This document shows, one piece after another, positions 27,473 through 36,375 of a stretch of DNA of 64,000 bases. Numbering within the stretch: position 1 is the first letter of the stretch; every line of letters begins with the position of its first letter. The stretch lies in the NCBI GenBank assembly GCA_902781655.1, contig CACZJZ010000001.1, positions 1 to 64,000 on the forward strand, read 5' to 3'. The DNA is from an uncultured Lachnospiraceae bacterium (lineage in GTDB: Bacteria; Bacillota; Clostridia; Lachnospirales; Lachnospiraceae). The notes under the pieces are model-generated. The model was not told the DNA's origin, searched no databases, and worked only from the letters and a program-made list of their open reading frames with translations. Made by a program: the position numbers and the translations under genes.

Positions 27473-27955
27473 ATGAGTGAAAGGATGGAAAGGAAGCCGG
27501 ACATCTGGGATCGGCTGGTGCATCTGCGCGCTTTCCGCTGGTTTGAGCCGTTTTATCAGAAACACAAGGAAGTGCTGATGTACCTCTTTTTTGGAGGACT
27601 TGCCTTCTTTCTGAATCTGTTTCTGTATTGGTTTTTTGTCGTTGCCTTCGGTATGAATGCGCTGATCGGCAACATTTTCTGCTGGATTATCTGTGTCCTG
27701 TTCCAGTACGTGACGAACAAGTCCTGGGTTTTTGATGGGAGGACTGAGTCGAAAAGAGACTTGCTGCGGCAGATTTCCTCTTTTTTCGGCGGCCGTCTTT
27801 TCACGCTGCTGGTCGAGGAGGCGATGATCTTTATTTTCATCACTACGCTTCACTATAATGAGATGGGGATCAAGCTTCTCGCGCAGTTTGTGGTCATTGT
27901 GCTGAATTATGTGATCAGTAAGCTGATTGTATTCCGGAAAAAGACGCAGGGCTGA
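27473..27955 (+). CDS. GtrA-family membrane protein
   Basis: A 160-residue protein with four hydrophobic segments (from about residue 36 on) and the GtrA landmarks YLFFGGLAFFLNLFLYW and QYVTNKSWVF near the second helix pair, then an ISKLIVFRK end. Family members are thought to help move polyprenyl-linked sugars, or act as small membrane partners of glycosyltransferases; no such transferase is adjacent. AGGAGAAGG precedes the ATG. The frame extends far upstream through pgsA, but only ATG 27473 is supported. The next gene begins 13 bases after its stop. Confidence 0.85.
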   Translation: MSERMERKPDIWDRLVHLRAFRWFEPFYQKHKEVLMYLFFGGLAFFLNLFLYWFFVVAFGMNALIGNIFCWIICVLFQYVTNKSWVFDGRTESKRDLLRQISSFFGGRLFTLLVEEAMIFIFITTLHYNEMGIKLLAQFVVIVLNYVISKLIVFRKKTQG

Positions 27956-27968
27956 TGGGGAAGAATCT

Positions 27969-28865
27969 ATGCGGGAACTTTATCCACTCCTGGATGAGCC
28001 GGAGAAAATGCGGGACTGGCTCTCCCGGTCGGGACTGCCGGAAAAGAAGGGCGCGCTGGTGCTGATGTGCGCCGGGCAGTTCACGCCAATGGAGATTATC
28101 TGCGATCCGGAGCAGGGAGATGTGCTGGCTGCGGTAGACAATGGACTCGCCTATCTGGAAGAGATAGGAAGACTGCCGGACCTGATTCTGGGAGATTTTG
28201 ATTCGATAGGAGGAACCGGTCAGGAGACGCTGCGCACCTTTGAACATGCGCTGCCGGAAAGGGTGCTGCACCTCCCGGTTATGAAGGACGACCCGGATAC
28301 GATGGCGGCCATCCGTTTCGCGGCGGCTGCGGGATTCTCCAGAGTCCGGCTCTATGGCGCCTGCGGAGGCAGGATGGACCACATGATGGCGAATCTCGCC
28401 GCGGCTGTCTGGGCGAGAAAGCATGGCATTTTCTGCTACTTTATCAACGCCGGGGATCTGATGTTTGTGCTGGGACCCGGGGACGAGAAGACGTTTCATC
28501 CGGATGCCGCGGGGATGTTCTCGGTTTTTTCTCTGAGCGACCGCTGTGAAGGCGTGACTATCCGCGGCATGCACTATACCATGGAGAACGGAACGCTCAC
28601 GAATGACTTTCCGCTGGGACAGAGTAATGAGATCGGGCCGCGGTTTCTCCGCGCAGGGGGAGGCGGAATACAAGTGGAGCAGGTAGGCGAAAACCGGTTT
28701 GCACACAACGGAAGTATGTCCGACAGCGAAGCCTATCGTCTCGGCCTGCCCGAAACGGAGCATGCAAAGGAGACACGGGAAACACAGGCTTCGATCCGCA
28801 TCCGGACAGGCTACGCGTTAGCGATCTTTACGTATGAGGTGGAGAAGAAGAGCAGAGAATTCTGA
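27969..28865 (+). CDS. thiamine pyrophosphokinase
   Basis: A 298-residue enzyme expected to convert thiamine plus ATP to thiamine diphosphate. The TPK landmarks are DLILGDFDSIGG, the substrate loop PVMKDDPDTMAAIRFA and the YGACGGRMDHMMANL motif. The C-terminal domain is longer than the usual 200-220-residue bacterial enzyme; the N-terminal 35 residues also exceed the family start. ATG 27969 has GGGGAAG ahead. No thiamine-pathway genes or TPP riboswitch are adjacent. Confidence 0.88.
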   Translation: MRELYPLLDEPEKMRDWLSRSGLPEKKGALVLMCAGQFTPMEIICDPEQGDVLAAVDNGLAYLEEIGRLPDLILGDFDSIGGTGQETLRTFEHALPERVLHLPVMKDDPDTMAAIRFAAAAGFSRVRLYGACGGRMDHMMANLAAAVWARKHGIFCYFINAGDLMFVLGPGDEKTFHPDAAGMFSVFSLSDRCEGVTIRGMHYTMENGTLTNDFPLGQSNEIGPRFLRAGGGGIQVEQVGENRFAHNGSMSDSEAYRLGLPETEHAKETRETQASIRIRTGYALAIFTYEVEKKSREF

Positions 28866-28866
28866 G

Positions 28867-28894
28867 CGGCGGGAAACCGATCTGGAAGCCGCCG
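28867..28894. other. inverted repeat between convergent genes
   Basis: A 6-bp GC stem (28867-28872 with 28889-28894) lies in the 42 bases between the convergent thiamine kinase and CDF genes. It has no T run on either side; at most a weak terminator. Confidence 0.35.
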
Positions 28895-28907
28895 GTTTGT
28901 GGTCTGC

Positions 28908-30074
28908 TCATATATATTTCCGGTCAATATTGATGATACAGCGGTAGTGGGGCGAGATCTGATGGATCTCGCTCTTTAATTTCGCGATGATTTCTTCATC
29001 TGTCATCGCGTTTTCATATGGCGCGAGCACGTCGAAAATCACATTGGTATGAGAGCGGCCCTTGACGATGCGGAAATCATGGAAGCTGTAGTCCTGCCCG
29101 AGACCGCGAATGAGCGCCGCGACTTTCTCCCGCAGCGCGTTGGTCTCCGGATCGTTCACGGAGATTGGATCCATGTGAATGACCGCGTCGATGCCATATT
29201 CGCGCTTGAGCCGGAGCTCGATATTGTCGATGGTGTCATGTGCCTGACTGATGGTCGCTGTGTCGGGCACCTCCGCATGCAGCGAGAGCATGCGCCTGCC
29301 CGGACCATAGTCGTGAACAACCAGGTCGTGAACGCCGAGTATGCCGTCGTAGCTTGTCACCACGCGGCAGATCTCATCCACGAACTCTTTCTTCGGAGGC
29401 TGTCCGAGAAGAGGGTTGATCGTATTGACTGCCGCACCGATTCCGGATTTTATGATGAAGAGGGACACGGCGAGACCGCACCAGCCATCGATATTGACTC
29501 CGGTTATATGCGTGAACAGCGTGGAAAACAGGACGGCCGCGGTGGCGCAGCAGTCCGAGAGAGAATCGGCCGCGGTGGAACCGAGTGCGACCGAATCGAG
29601 CTTAATCTGAAGCTGATGGTTATAGAGATACATGTACAGCTTTACCAAAATCGAGCAGATCAGAATCACCACCACGACAGAGCGGAATACCATCTCATCC
29701 GGATGCAGAATTTTGCCGGCGGATGTCTTGAGCAGTTCAAAGCCCATCAGAATGATCAGCATGGAAACAATAAGGCCGGAGATGTATTCGATGCGGCCGT
29801 GCCCGAACGGGTGCTCCGAGTCCGGCTTCTGACTGGACAGGCGGAAACCGATCAGTGTGATGATGGACGAACCGGCGTCGGACAGATTGTTAAAGGCGTC
29901 TGCCAGTATGGAGATCGCGCCGGACATCAGGCCTGCGGTGAGCTTTCCCAGGAAGAGACAGAGGTTGAGCACGATGCCGACGATACCGGAGAGCTGGCCG
30001 TACTGTTCCCGCACCTCCGGATTGCTGGTATTCTGGTAGTTTCTAATAAAATGCTTTGCAAGAAAAGTAATCAT
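28908..30074 (-). CDS. cation diffusion facilitator metal exporter
   Basis: A 388-residue inner-membrane transporter that exports divalent metal (Zn, Fe, Mn or Co) against proton influx. Six hydrophobic segments occupy residues about 25-215, with metal-site Asp residues in ADAFNNLSDAGSSI and a second site in ADSLSDCCAT (the usual HxxxD is AxxxD-like here: DSLSDC). The HPFGHGRIEY motif is typical. The C-terminal cytoplasmic domain has VHDYGPGRRMLSLHAEV. GAAAGGAAA precedes the ATG. It is a single gene, convergent with the thiamine kinase and divergent from gpmI. Metal specificity cannot be read. Confidence 0.93.
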   Translation of the reverse strand: MITFLAKHFIRNYQNTSNPEVREQYGQLSGIVGIVLNLCLFLGKLTAGLMSGAISILADAFNNLSDAGSSIITLIGFRLSSQKPDSEHPFGHGRIEYISGLIVSMLIILMGFELLKTSAGKILHPDEMVFRSVVVVILICSILVKLYMYLYNHQLQIKLDSVALGSTAADSLSDCCATAAVLFSTLFTHITGVNIDGWCGLAVSLFIIKSGIGAAVNTINPLLGQPPKKEFVDEICRVVTSYDGILGVHDLVVHDYGPGRRMLSLHAEVPDTATISQAHDTIDNIELRLKREYGIDAVIHMDPISVNDPETNALREKVAALIRGLGQDYSFHDFRIVKGRSHTNVIFDVLAPYENAMTDEEIIAKLKSEIHQISPHYRCIINIDRKYI

Positions 30075-30310
30075 TTCCCGTTTCCTTTCTGATTCGGGCA
30101 GCCGGCAGACGTATGGATGAAATGTTGGAAAGCAGTCAGTCCCGCCCTGCCGGACTGATAGATGCTGCGCGGCTGGCTACATCATACTCCGGCGAATGCC
30201 ATTAATAAAAATTAACGATGGTTTGAGGGAGACAACTGCAAACCGGGGCAGCGCCGCGAAGCAGAGACCTTGCGGGTAGTTCCTTACACAGAACGGTCCT
30301 GTTTGCCCGG
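30075..30310. other. divergent regulatory region
   Basis: The 317 bases between the CDF gene and gpmI hold promoters for both. For gpmI see the next entry. On the minus strand a TATGAT at about 30181-30186 could be the CDF -10 box, but no good -35 is seen. No small gene or metal-responsive box was recognised. Confidence 0.4.
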
Positions 30311-30339
30311 TTGCCGGGGCTGTTTATTGGTAGTACAAT
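30311..30339 (+). promoter_or_regulatory. gpmI promoter
   Basis: TTGCCG (30311-30316) and TACAAT (30334-30339) are 17 bp apart, 52 bases before gpmI. Confidence 0.7.
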
Positions 30340-30391
30340 ACCTTCGGATTTGAGAGAAACAAACAGGTATGTTCCTGCATGGAGGATTTTT

Positions 30392-31966
30392 ATGAATTTT
30401 AAACATAGACCAGTAGTACTTCTGATTCTTGACGGGTATGGACTTTCTGACAACCCGCTTCATAATGCTGTGGCTGAGGCAAATACGCCGGTGATGGACC
30501 GTCTGGAGAAGGAATATCCCTTCGTCAAGGGATATGCAAGCGGACTGTCCGTTGGTCTTCCGGACGGACAGATGGGCAACTCCGAGGTCGGCCATATGAA
30601 CATGGGCGCAGGGCGTATCATTTACCAGGATCTCACCCGCATCACCAAGGAAATTGAGGATGGGGATTTCTTTCAGAATCCCGAACTTCTTGACGCCATG
30701 GAGAATGTGAAGAAGACGGGCGGCGATCTGCATCTGTACGGTCTGCTGTCTGACGGCGGCGTGCACAGCCACATCACACATCTGTATGCGCTGCTGAAGA
30801 TGGCAAAGGAGCAGGGCTTGTCCAATGTGTATGTGGACTGCTTCCTGGACGGCCGCGACACGCCACCGAAGAGCGGCGTTGATTATATCGCAGCCCTTGA
30901 GGACAAGATGAAAGAGATCGGCGTCGGCAAAATCGCGATGATCAGCGGACGGTACTATGCGATGGACCGCGATAACAATTACGACCGTGTCGCATATGCC
31001 TATGACGCGCTCACCGAAGGAAAGGGAGTTACAGCTCATTCCGCCCATGAGGCGATCATGCAGTCCTATGAGAAAAACGAAACCGATGAATTTGTAAAGC
31101 CCACGGTGATTTTGAAGGAAGACGGCACGCCGGTTTCCACGATCCGGGACGGCGACAGCATTATCTTCTTCAATTTCCGCCCGGACCGTGCCCGCGAAAT
31201 CACGCATTGCTTCTGCGACGATGATTTTGACAAATTTGACAGCCTTCCGAGAGGACCGAGAGGAAAGCGGCCTGATGTGAAGTATGTCTGCTTCAAGGAC
31301 TATGACAAAACCATCCCGAACAAAGAGGTCGCTTTCAAGGAAGTGAAGGTCACCAATACCTTTGGGCAGTGGCTGGCCGACCACGGATACACCCAGCTCC
31401 GGCTGGCAGAGACAGAGAAGTACGCGCATGTGACGTTCTTCTTCAACTGCGGCCAGGAGCAGCCCAATAAGAATGAGGACCGCATTCTTGTGAACTCCCC
31501 GAAGGATGTTGCAACCTATGATCTCAAGCCGCAGATGAGTGCCTATGAGGTGCGCGATCATCTGGTGGAGGCGATCCGGAGCGGGAAATACGATGTGATC
31601 ATCTGCAATTTCGCCAACCCGGATATGGTCGGGCACACCGGCGTGGAGAAGGCGGCCATCAAAGCGGTCGAGGTGGTGGATGAATGCCTCGGCAACGCGG
31701 TCGATGCCATCAAGGAGGTTGGCGGAACGATGTTCGTCTGCGCCGACCATGGCAATTGCGAGAAGCTGGTGGATTATGAGACCGGCGCGCCGTATACGGC
31801 ACATACTACGAACCCGGTTCCGTTCATCCTTGTAAATTACGAGAAGGGTGTAGGACTGCGCGAGAATGGCGTGCTGGCTGACATCATCCCGACTCTGATT
31901 GAGATTATGGGTGAGAAGCAGCCGAAGGAAATGACCGGAAAGAGCCTTCTGGTGAAGGAAAACTAA
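30392..31966 (+). CDS. gpmI: 2,3-bisphosphoglycerate-independent phosphoglycerate mutase
   Basis: A 524-residue glycolytic enzyme interconverting 3- and 2-phosphoglycerate with two Mn ions. The N-terminal metal Asp is in LILDGYGL, the phosphoserine nucleophile in GQMGNSEVGHMNMGAGR, and the second metal site in FVCADHGNCEKL. FLDGRDTPPKSG is also diagnostic. Full length and normal. GGAGG (30381-30385) precedes the ATG. A promoter lies upstream and a good terminator downstream, so it is monocistronic. Confidence 0.98.
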   Translation: MNFKHRPVVLLILDGYGLSDNPLHNAVAEANTPVMDRLEKEYPFVKGYASGLSVGLPDGQMGNSEVGHMNMGAGRIIYQDLTRITKEIEDGDFFQNPELLDAMENVKKTGGDLHLYGLLSDGGVHSHITHLYALLKMAKEQGLSNVYVDCFLDGRDTPPKSGVDYIAALEDKMKEIGVGKIAMISGRYYAMDRDNNYDRVAYAYDALTEGKGVTAHSAHEAIMQSYEKNETDEFVKPTVILKEDGTPVSTIRDGDSIIFFNFRPDRAREITHCFCDDDFDKFDSLPRGPRGKRPDVKYVCFKDYDKTIPNKEVAFKEVKVTNTFGQWLADHGYTQLRLAETEKYAHVTFFFNCGQEQPNKNEDRILVNSPKDVATYDLKPQMSAYEVRDHLVEAIRSGKYDVIICNFANPDMVGHTGVEKAAIKAVEVVDECLGNAVDAIKEVGGTMFVCADHGNCEKLVDYETGAPYTAHTTNPVPFILVNYEKGVGLRENGVLADIIPTLIEIMGEKQPKEMTGKSLLVKEN

Positions 31967-32010
31967 GCGCGGAAAAACAGAAAATCAATTGCGGCAAAGC
32001 CTGTTTGGGC

Positions 32011-32045
32011 AGCCCGGAATCGTTCAGCTGGTTCCGGGCTTTTTT
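32011..32045 (+). terminator. gpmI terminator
   Basis: A perfect 9-bp stem (32011-32019 with 32032-32040) followed by six T (32040-32045). Confidence 0.9.
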
Positions 32046-32054
32046 ATGTGCGGA

Positions 32055-32083
32055 TTGACAACTGAAGGTGTGGAGAGCATAAT
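32055..32083 (+). promoter_or_regulatory. promoter of the GntR-ABC operon
   Basis: A perfect TTGACA (32055-32060) and CATAAT (32078-32083), 17 bp apart, right after the gpmI terminator. Confidence 0.85.
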
Positions 32084-32085
32084 AA

Positions 32086-32110
32086 ACCGTATTAATGGTA
32101 TTAGTACAGT
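32086..32110. promoter_or_regulatory. candidate YtrA-type operator
   Basis: ACCGTA (32086-32091) and TACAGT (32105-32110) form an inverted repeat with one mismatch and a 13-bp spacer, covering the expected transcription start. As I recall, the Bacillus YtrA operator is AGTGTA-N13-TACACT, which has the same geometry. It fits negative autoregulation by the gene at 32242. Confidence 0.55.
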
Positions 32111-32241
32111 TGGGCGGGGCGCGCCATGTCGACGCCGTCAGTCGGATTGCGCCCGGATCCTTGCGGGATGCGGCGCCGGGATGAGCAGAGGATACGCAGG
32201 ACAGGCAGAGCCGGAGAAGGCTCGGCCATTGGAGCACAGAC

Positions 32242-32589
32242 ATGCTGATACAACTGGATTACAGGGACGGGCGTCCCATATATGAGCAGATTACGGAGAG
32301 TATCAAACGTCTGATTCTGATGGATGCCCTGGCTCCGGACGAGAAGCTGCAGTCGGTCAGAAGCCTGGCCATGGAGCTTTCCACCAATCCGAACACGGTA
32401 CAGCGGGCCTATAGCGAGCTGGAGCGGCAGGGATTTATCTACACGGTACCGGGACGCGGTAATTTTGTCGCGGACAGCACGGGGCTCAAGGAGGAGCGGA
32501 AGCAGGAACTCAGAGAGAAGCTGCGGGGAATCCTGAGGGAAGCAGCTGAGATGGGTATTCCGCGGGAGGAGCTGCTCCGGGAGCTGTGA
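32242..32589 (+). CDS. GntR-family regulator, YtrA subfamily
   Basis: A 115-residue repressor: winged helix-turn-helix at residues about 10-75 (PIYEQITESIKRLI; KLQSVRSLAMELSTNPNTVQRAYSELERQGFIYTV) plus a short C-terminal helical part typical of the YtrA subfamily, too short for an effector domain. Such regulators control the ABC transporter genes next to them and respond to cell-envelope stress in Bacillus. GGAG precedes the ATG. The ABC ATPase starts 88 bases on, the promoter and operator lie just upstream. Confidence 0.93.
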   Translation: MLIQLDYRDGRPIYEQITESIKRLILMDALAPDEKLQSVRSLAMELSTNPNTVQRAYSELERQGFIYTVPGRGNFVADSTGLKEERKQELREKLRGILREAAEMGIPREELLREL

Positions 32590-32677
32590 GAGCTGTCGGC
32601 TTAGCCTGCATGCGGTATATGCGGCAAGGCCGTCTGCACAGATTTTGTTTTTAAATTTGCCTGAATGGGGTAATAGC

Positions 32678-33604
32678 ATGATTGAAACAATGGATGTGAC
32701 GAAATCGTTTGGCGGCCGGCACACCGGAGAACCCGGTGTGGAGGCGGTGAACCATGTCACGCTGGAGATCCGGGATCAGGAGGTGTTCGGCCTCATCGGG
32801 ACAAACGGCGCCGGGAAATCCACGCTGATGCGGATGATGTGCGGCGTGCTCAGGCAGGATACCGGCAATATTCTGGTGGACCATGAGCCGGTCTATGACA
32901 ATCCGGATGCGAAGAAGCGTATTTTCTTCATCCCCGACGAGCCATATTTCTTTGCCAACGCGACGCCGTCGGACATGGCGGAATACTATGCGCGGGTATA
33001 TCCAACCTTTGACAGGACCCGCTTTACCCGCTACCGGCAGGATTTCGGCCTTGATCCGGAACGACGGATCAGCGGGTTTTCCAAGGGGATGAAGAAGCAG
33101 CTTGCCATCATCCTGGCGGTGAGCTCAGGCTGTCACTATCTGCTGTGCGATGAGACATTTGACGGTCTTGACCCGGTGATGCGGCAGGGCGTGAAATCGG
33201 TGTTCGCGGAGGAGATGGCGGAGCGGGGACTGACTCCGGTGATTTCTTCCCATAATCTCCGGGAACTGGAGGACTTCTGCGATCATGTCGGTCTGCTGCA
33301 TAAGGGCGGCGTCCTGCTGTCTGAGGACATCGAGGCGATGAAGCTGAACATCCAGAAAATTCAGTGCGTGTTCCGCGAGGATGGAGACGCGGAGGCGGCG
33401 CTCGAGGGACTCACTGTCCTGAATCACGTGGCGCGCGGCCATCTCCATACCATCACTGTCCGCGGCACGCGGGAGGAGATGGAACAGCATTTCCGTGAAT
33501 ATGAGATGATTTTCTTCGAAATTCTTCCGCTGACGTTGGAAGAGGTCTTCATCAGTGAAACGGAGGTTGTGGGCTATGATGTCAAAAAGTTCATACTCGG
33601 TTAA
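32678..33604 (+). CDS. ABC transporter ATP-binding protein
   Basis: A 308-residue ATPase subunit. Walker A is GTNGAGKST and Walker B YLLCDETFDGLD; the signature segment is FSKGMKKQ, a divergent LSGGQ. A C-terminal extension of about 80 residues follows the ABC core, as in YtrB/BcrA-like proteins. The start ATG 32678 follows GGGG; an earlier in-frame ATG at 32645 is not supported. The end overlaps the permease start by 29 bases, indicating a tight operon with the GntR regulator. The substrate is unknown; a role in envelope stress or peptide resistance is likely from the family. Confidence 0.93.
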   Translation: MIETMDVTKSFGGRHTGEPGVEAVNHVTLEIRDQEVFGLIGTNGAGKSTLMRMMCGVLRQDTGNILVDHEPVYDNPDAKKRIFFIPDEPYFFANATPSDMAEYYARVYPTFDRTRFTRYRQDFGLDPERRISGFSKGMKKQLAIILAVSSGCHYLLCDETFDGLDPVMRQGVKSVFAEEMAERGLTPVISSHNLRELEDFCDHVGLLHKGGVLLSEDIEAMKLNIQKIQCVFREDGDAEAALEGLTVLNHVARGHLHTITVRGTREEMEQHFREYEMIFFEILPLTLEEVFISETEVVGYDVKKFILG

Positions 33605-35828
33605 GGATATGCTCAGGGGCCGCATCTGGACGCTTGCGCTTAGTTTCGTGACCTTCTTCCTCTATGATGTCGCGGGCACGGCAGCGAATATTCTGCGAAT
33701 CCATAATTATGCCGATGTCTATCAGTACACCGCCATGCAGCGGCGGAGCGAGGTCCTGAGCGAGGTCAGCAAGTGGCTTGGCGTCCGGCAGTATTTCGGA
33801 TGGATCGCGGTGATCGTTCTCGCAGTGACAGCCGGTATCAGCGGGTATGCCTGGATGGACAACCGGCAGAAGACAGATTTTTTCGAAAGCCAGCCCGTCC
33901 GGCGATCCGTGCGGTTCTGGAAAATCTACTTCAGCGGACTGCTGGTGTTTCTCATCCCGGCTGTTCTGTGCCTCGGCGCGGGACTTCTGACTGCTGCGGC
34001 GATGGGATGCATGACAAGCGGCATCATGCTGGATGCCTGGGTTGAGCTTGTCCGCCTGTTTATTCTGTACGCCGGTGTGTACGCCATCTCCGTGCTGGCG
34101 GCGATGTGGACGGGGAACGTGATTGTCTGTGCCGCGGCCACAGGCGTCCTTCTGCTCTACGAACCGGCCCTGGCGTATCTCCTGCGGAGTCTGAAGCAGC
34201 AGTTCTTTGTCACGTACTACGCGTCCGGAACGGTGGAAAAGCCATTGTTTTCTCCTGTTGTCAATTATATGCTGCTGACGCTGCCGGGATTCTTTACTTC
34301 AAATTTTTCGCGGGTCACGGGCATTGATGCCGATTACACCAACCCAAGCACCGTGAATTTTGTGCGGAGCTGTGTTCGGAGTGTCTGGAAGTATGATGCC
34401 CTGACCATCGCCGTGACTGCTGTGGTGACGGCGCTCGCCTTCCTAAGCCATCAGAAGCGGCGGAGCGAGGATGCGGGCAGCGCGGTTGTCTTCACCCCGG
34501 TGAGGGTGATCACGAAGCTGGCGGTGGCCACGCTTGGGGGTCTTTATGCGGGGCTGGGAATGATGAATCTCTTTGCCTCGGGCCGTTCTCATTCCACGCT
34601 GGTCATGAGCATTATCTTCATCGTGGTCACTGTCATGCTGCTGTCCGCGGTGATCCAGATTATTTATGACTTCAATTTCCGTTCCTTTATGCGTGGCGCA
34701 TGGTCCATGGCGGCGGCGGGCATCGCGGCTGTCGCGGTGTTTCTCATGTTCCGGGGAGATGTGTTCGGATATGATCGCTATGTTCCGGCGGACAGCGAGG
34801 TGAGCAGCGCTGCGGTCGTCAATTACGGTGCGACTACTCTGACGGATTTTGCAGAAGACGGAAGCGCGATCTACGACGGCGTGGAGGCTGCTTCCCACTA
34901 CATGATGCTGACCGATATTTCCGATATCACATCACTGGCTCGGGCCGGACAGGAGTATACCGTGGCGCACACGCCAGAATGGAACAGTGCGCTGACCACG
35001 GCGCCAAAGCAGACCACGTATCAGATTGTGGTACTCTACCGGATGAAGGACGGACGCAGGATTTACCGCCAGTTCACAATCCCGGCCGATACAGACGCAA
35101 AGCTGCTCGACCGGATCACTTCGTCGGAGGAATACCACAAGGGTTATTTCAATTTCCTGCATGATGAGGGTTACCTCAACTTCACCACGGATGGAAGGAT
35201 CACCTATGACAGCGGATGGAATGCGGACTGGTCAGGCACAGACGGAAATTCCGGCGTTCCGGATCAGGATTACGCGGGGCTGAAGCAGGCTCTTGCAAAG
35301 GATGTGGCACAGTATTGTTATTCGAAGGACCGGGAGGAGGGGCCGATCGGCATGATTCAGCTCGCCCGCAGAAAACCGGGCAGCGCAGGCGCGGCCGAAA
35401 GCCTGTCGTATGATACCGCGGACAGTCTTTCCATCCTGGTCTTCCCGTTCTATCAAAATACGATTCAGTGGCTGAAGGAGGCGGGCATCTGGTCCGAGCC
35501 GGTTCCGTCCGCCGCGGAGGTGAGCCAGTTCACGGTCACGGATTACAATATCGCGGCCCTCCGCGGGGAACCGGCGGATACCGGCAGTCTCAGCAGCGAA
35601 GCGATATCGGTGACCTATACGGAACCGGATCAGATCTCCCGGCTCCTGAAGTCCTCGGTCAATCTTTATGCGGGATACGGCGGCTGGTATCTCTTCGATG
35701 AGGATGCGGGAGACTACACCATTGACATCAAGACAGCGGACGGGAATTCGACATCGCTGGGATTCCGGGATGATATCATCCCATCCTCTGTGCGCCAGGA
35801 TCTGCTGAACAAGGCGGGAGAGAAATAA
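33576..35828 (+). CDS. large ABC transporter permease
   Basis: A 750-residue membrane protein. Hydrophobic segments fill residues about 15-400, arranged in two groups as in ABC-2 permeases; DFFESQPVRRSVRFWKIY is the coupling-helix-like stretch seen in permeases paired with YtrA regulators. The last 350 residues are a soluble, mostly extracytoplasmic region rich in Tyr, Asp and Thr with no motif I know. Two tandem ATGs (33576, 33579) have GGAGG at 33562-33566. It overlaps the ATPase gene. A large external domain suggests a sensor or an envelope-active exporter. Confidence 0.85.
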   Translation: MMSKSSYSVKDMLRGRIWTLALSFVTFFLYDVAGTAANILRIHNYADVYQYTAMQRRSEVLSEVSKWLGVRQYFGWIAVIVLAVTAGISGYAWMDNRQKTDFFESQPVRRSVRFWKIYFSGLLVFLIPAVLCLGAGLLTAAAMGCMTSGIMLDAWVELVRLFILYAGVYAISVLAAMWTGNVIVCAAATGVLLLYEPALAYLLRSLKQQFFVTYYASGTVEKPLFSPVVNYMLLTLPGFFTSNFSRVTGIDADYTNPSTVNFVRSCVRSVWKYDALTIAVTAVVTALAFLSHQKRRSEDAGSAVVFTPVRVITKLAVATLGGLYAGLGMMNLFASGRSHSTLVMSIIFIVVTVMLLSAVIQIIYDFNFRSFMRGAWSMAAAGIAAVAVFLMFRGDVFGYDRYVPADSEVSSAAVVNYGATTLTDFAEDGSAIYDGVEAASHYMMLTDISDITSLARAGQEYTVAHTPEWNSALTTAPKQTTYQIVVLYRMKDGRRIYRQFTIPADTDAKLLDRITSSEEYHKGYFNFLHDEGYLNFTTDGRITYDSGWNADWSGTDGNSGVPDQDYAGLKQALAKDVAQYCYSKDREEGPIGMIQLARRKPGSAGAAESLSYDTADSLSILVFPFYQNTIQWLKEAGIWSEPVPSAAEVSQFTVTDYNIAALRGEPADTGSLSSEAISVTYTEPDQISRLLKSSVNLYAGYGGWYLFDEDAGDYTIDIKTADGNSTSLGFRDDIIPSSVRQDLLNKAGEK

Positions 35829-35856
35829 AGGCAAATAAAGGCAGCCCGGATCGCGC

Positions 35857-35885
35857 TTGCAATGGTATTCCGTGTGTGTTACTTT
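35857..35885 (+). promoter_or_regulatory. possible secG promoter
   Basis: TTGCAA (35857-35862) and TACTTT (35880-35885) are 17 bp apart. A 7-bp hairpin (35900-35906 with 35914-35920) sits in the leader. Modest -10 match, so tentative. Confidence 0.45.
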
Positions 35886-35954
35886 ATTAAAGATGCAGAG
35901 GAATCCGGAAGAAGGATTCCAAAAAGCTGAAACAGAAAAGAGTGGAGTTAACCC

Positions 35955-36194
35955 ATGAGTATTGCGCGTTGGATTCTTACGATTGTTCTGATCGCTGTCA
36001 GTGTGCTGCTTTCTGTCATTATTCTGATGCAGGAAGGCAAGGACCAGGGACTTGGCGCCATCAGCGGCGTGGCTGAGACATATTGGGGGAAGAACAAGGG
36101 CCGTTCGATGGAGGGATTTCTGGTGAAATTCACGGTCTTCCTCTCGGTGATGTTCTTTGTCCTTTCTGTGCTTCTGAACATGAATTTGTTCTGA
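35955..36194 (+). CDS. secG: preprotein translocase subunit SecG
   Basis: A 79-residue membrane protein of the SecYEG channel. Two hydrophobic helices (about 6-24 and 54-76) flank the conserved loop VIILMQEGKDQGLGAISG, which ends in an ETYWGKNKGRS tract. Size and topology are normal for Firmicutes. The ATG follows GTGGAG. rnr lies 181 bases downstream, a common order (secG-rnr-smpB). Confidence 0.95.
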   Translation: MSIARWILTIVLIAVSVLLSVIILMQEGKDQGLGAISGVAETYWGKNKGRSMEGFLVKFTVFLSVMFFVLSVLLNMNLF

Positions 36195-36314
36195 TCGGTA
36201 TGGCAGGACTGCATTCCGTGTCAGGGATTGCTGCGGCAGGCACTTTTGTCCGCTTCGCGATCTGCGCTGCGGAAACAGGATCAAATCAGACGGGGCGCTC
36301 CTTCGATCGTTGAG

Positions 36315-36328
36315 AAGGGACGTCCCTT
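36315..36328. repeat. 14-bp palindrome before rnr
   Basis: AAGGGACGTCCCTT is a perfect palindrome about 48 bases before rnr. It could be an operator or a small hairpin; nothing else supports either reading. Confidence 0.3.
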
Positions 36329-36375
36329 TGTTGTGTACAGGGAGAATTGCTGTAAGGACGGGCATGGGAGCAGAT

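Noticed and set aside
29049-30092. 347-codon plus-strand frame opposite the CDF exporter
   Set aside because: His/Asp/Gln-rich shadow; the minus strand carries a complete CDF protein with a ribosome site.
30284-31804. 506-codon reverse frame opposite gpmI
   Set aside because: gpmI is complete with its own promoter and terminator; the reverse frame has no support.
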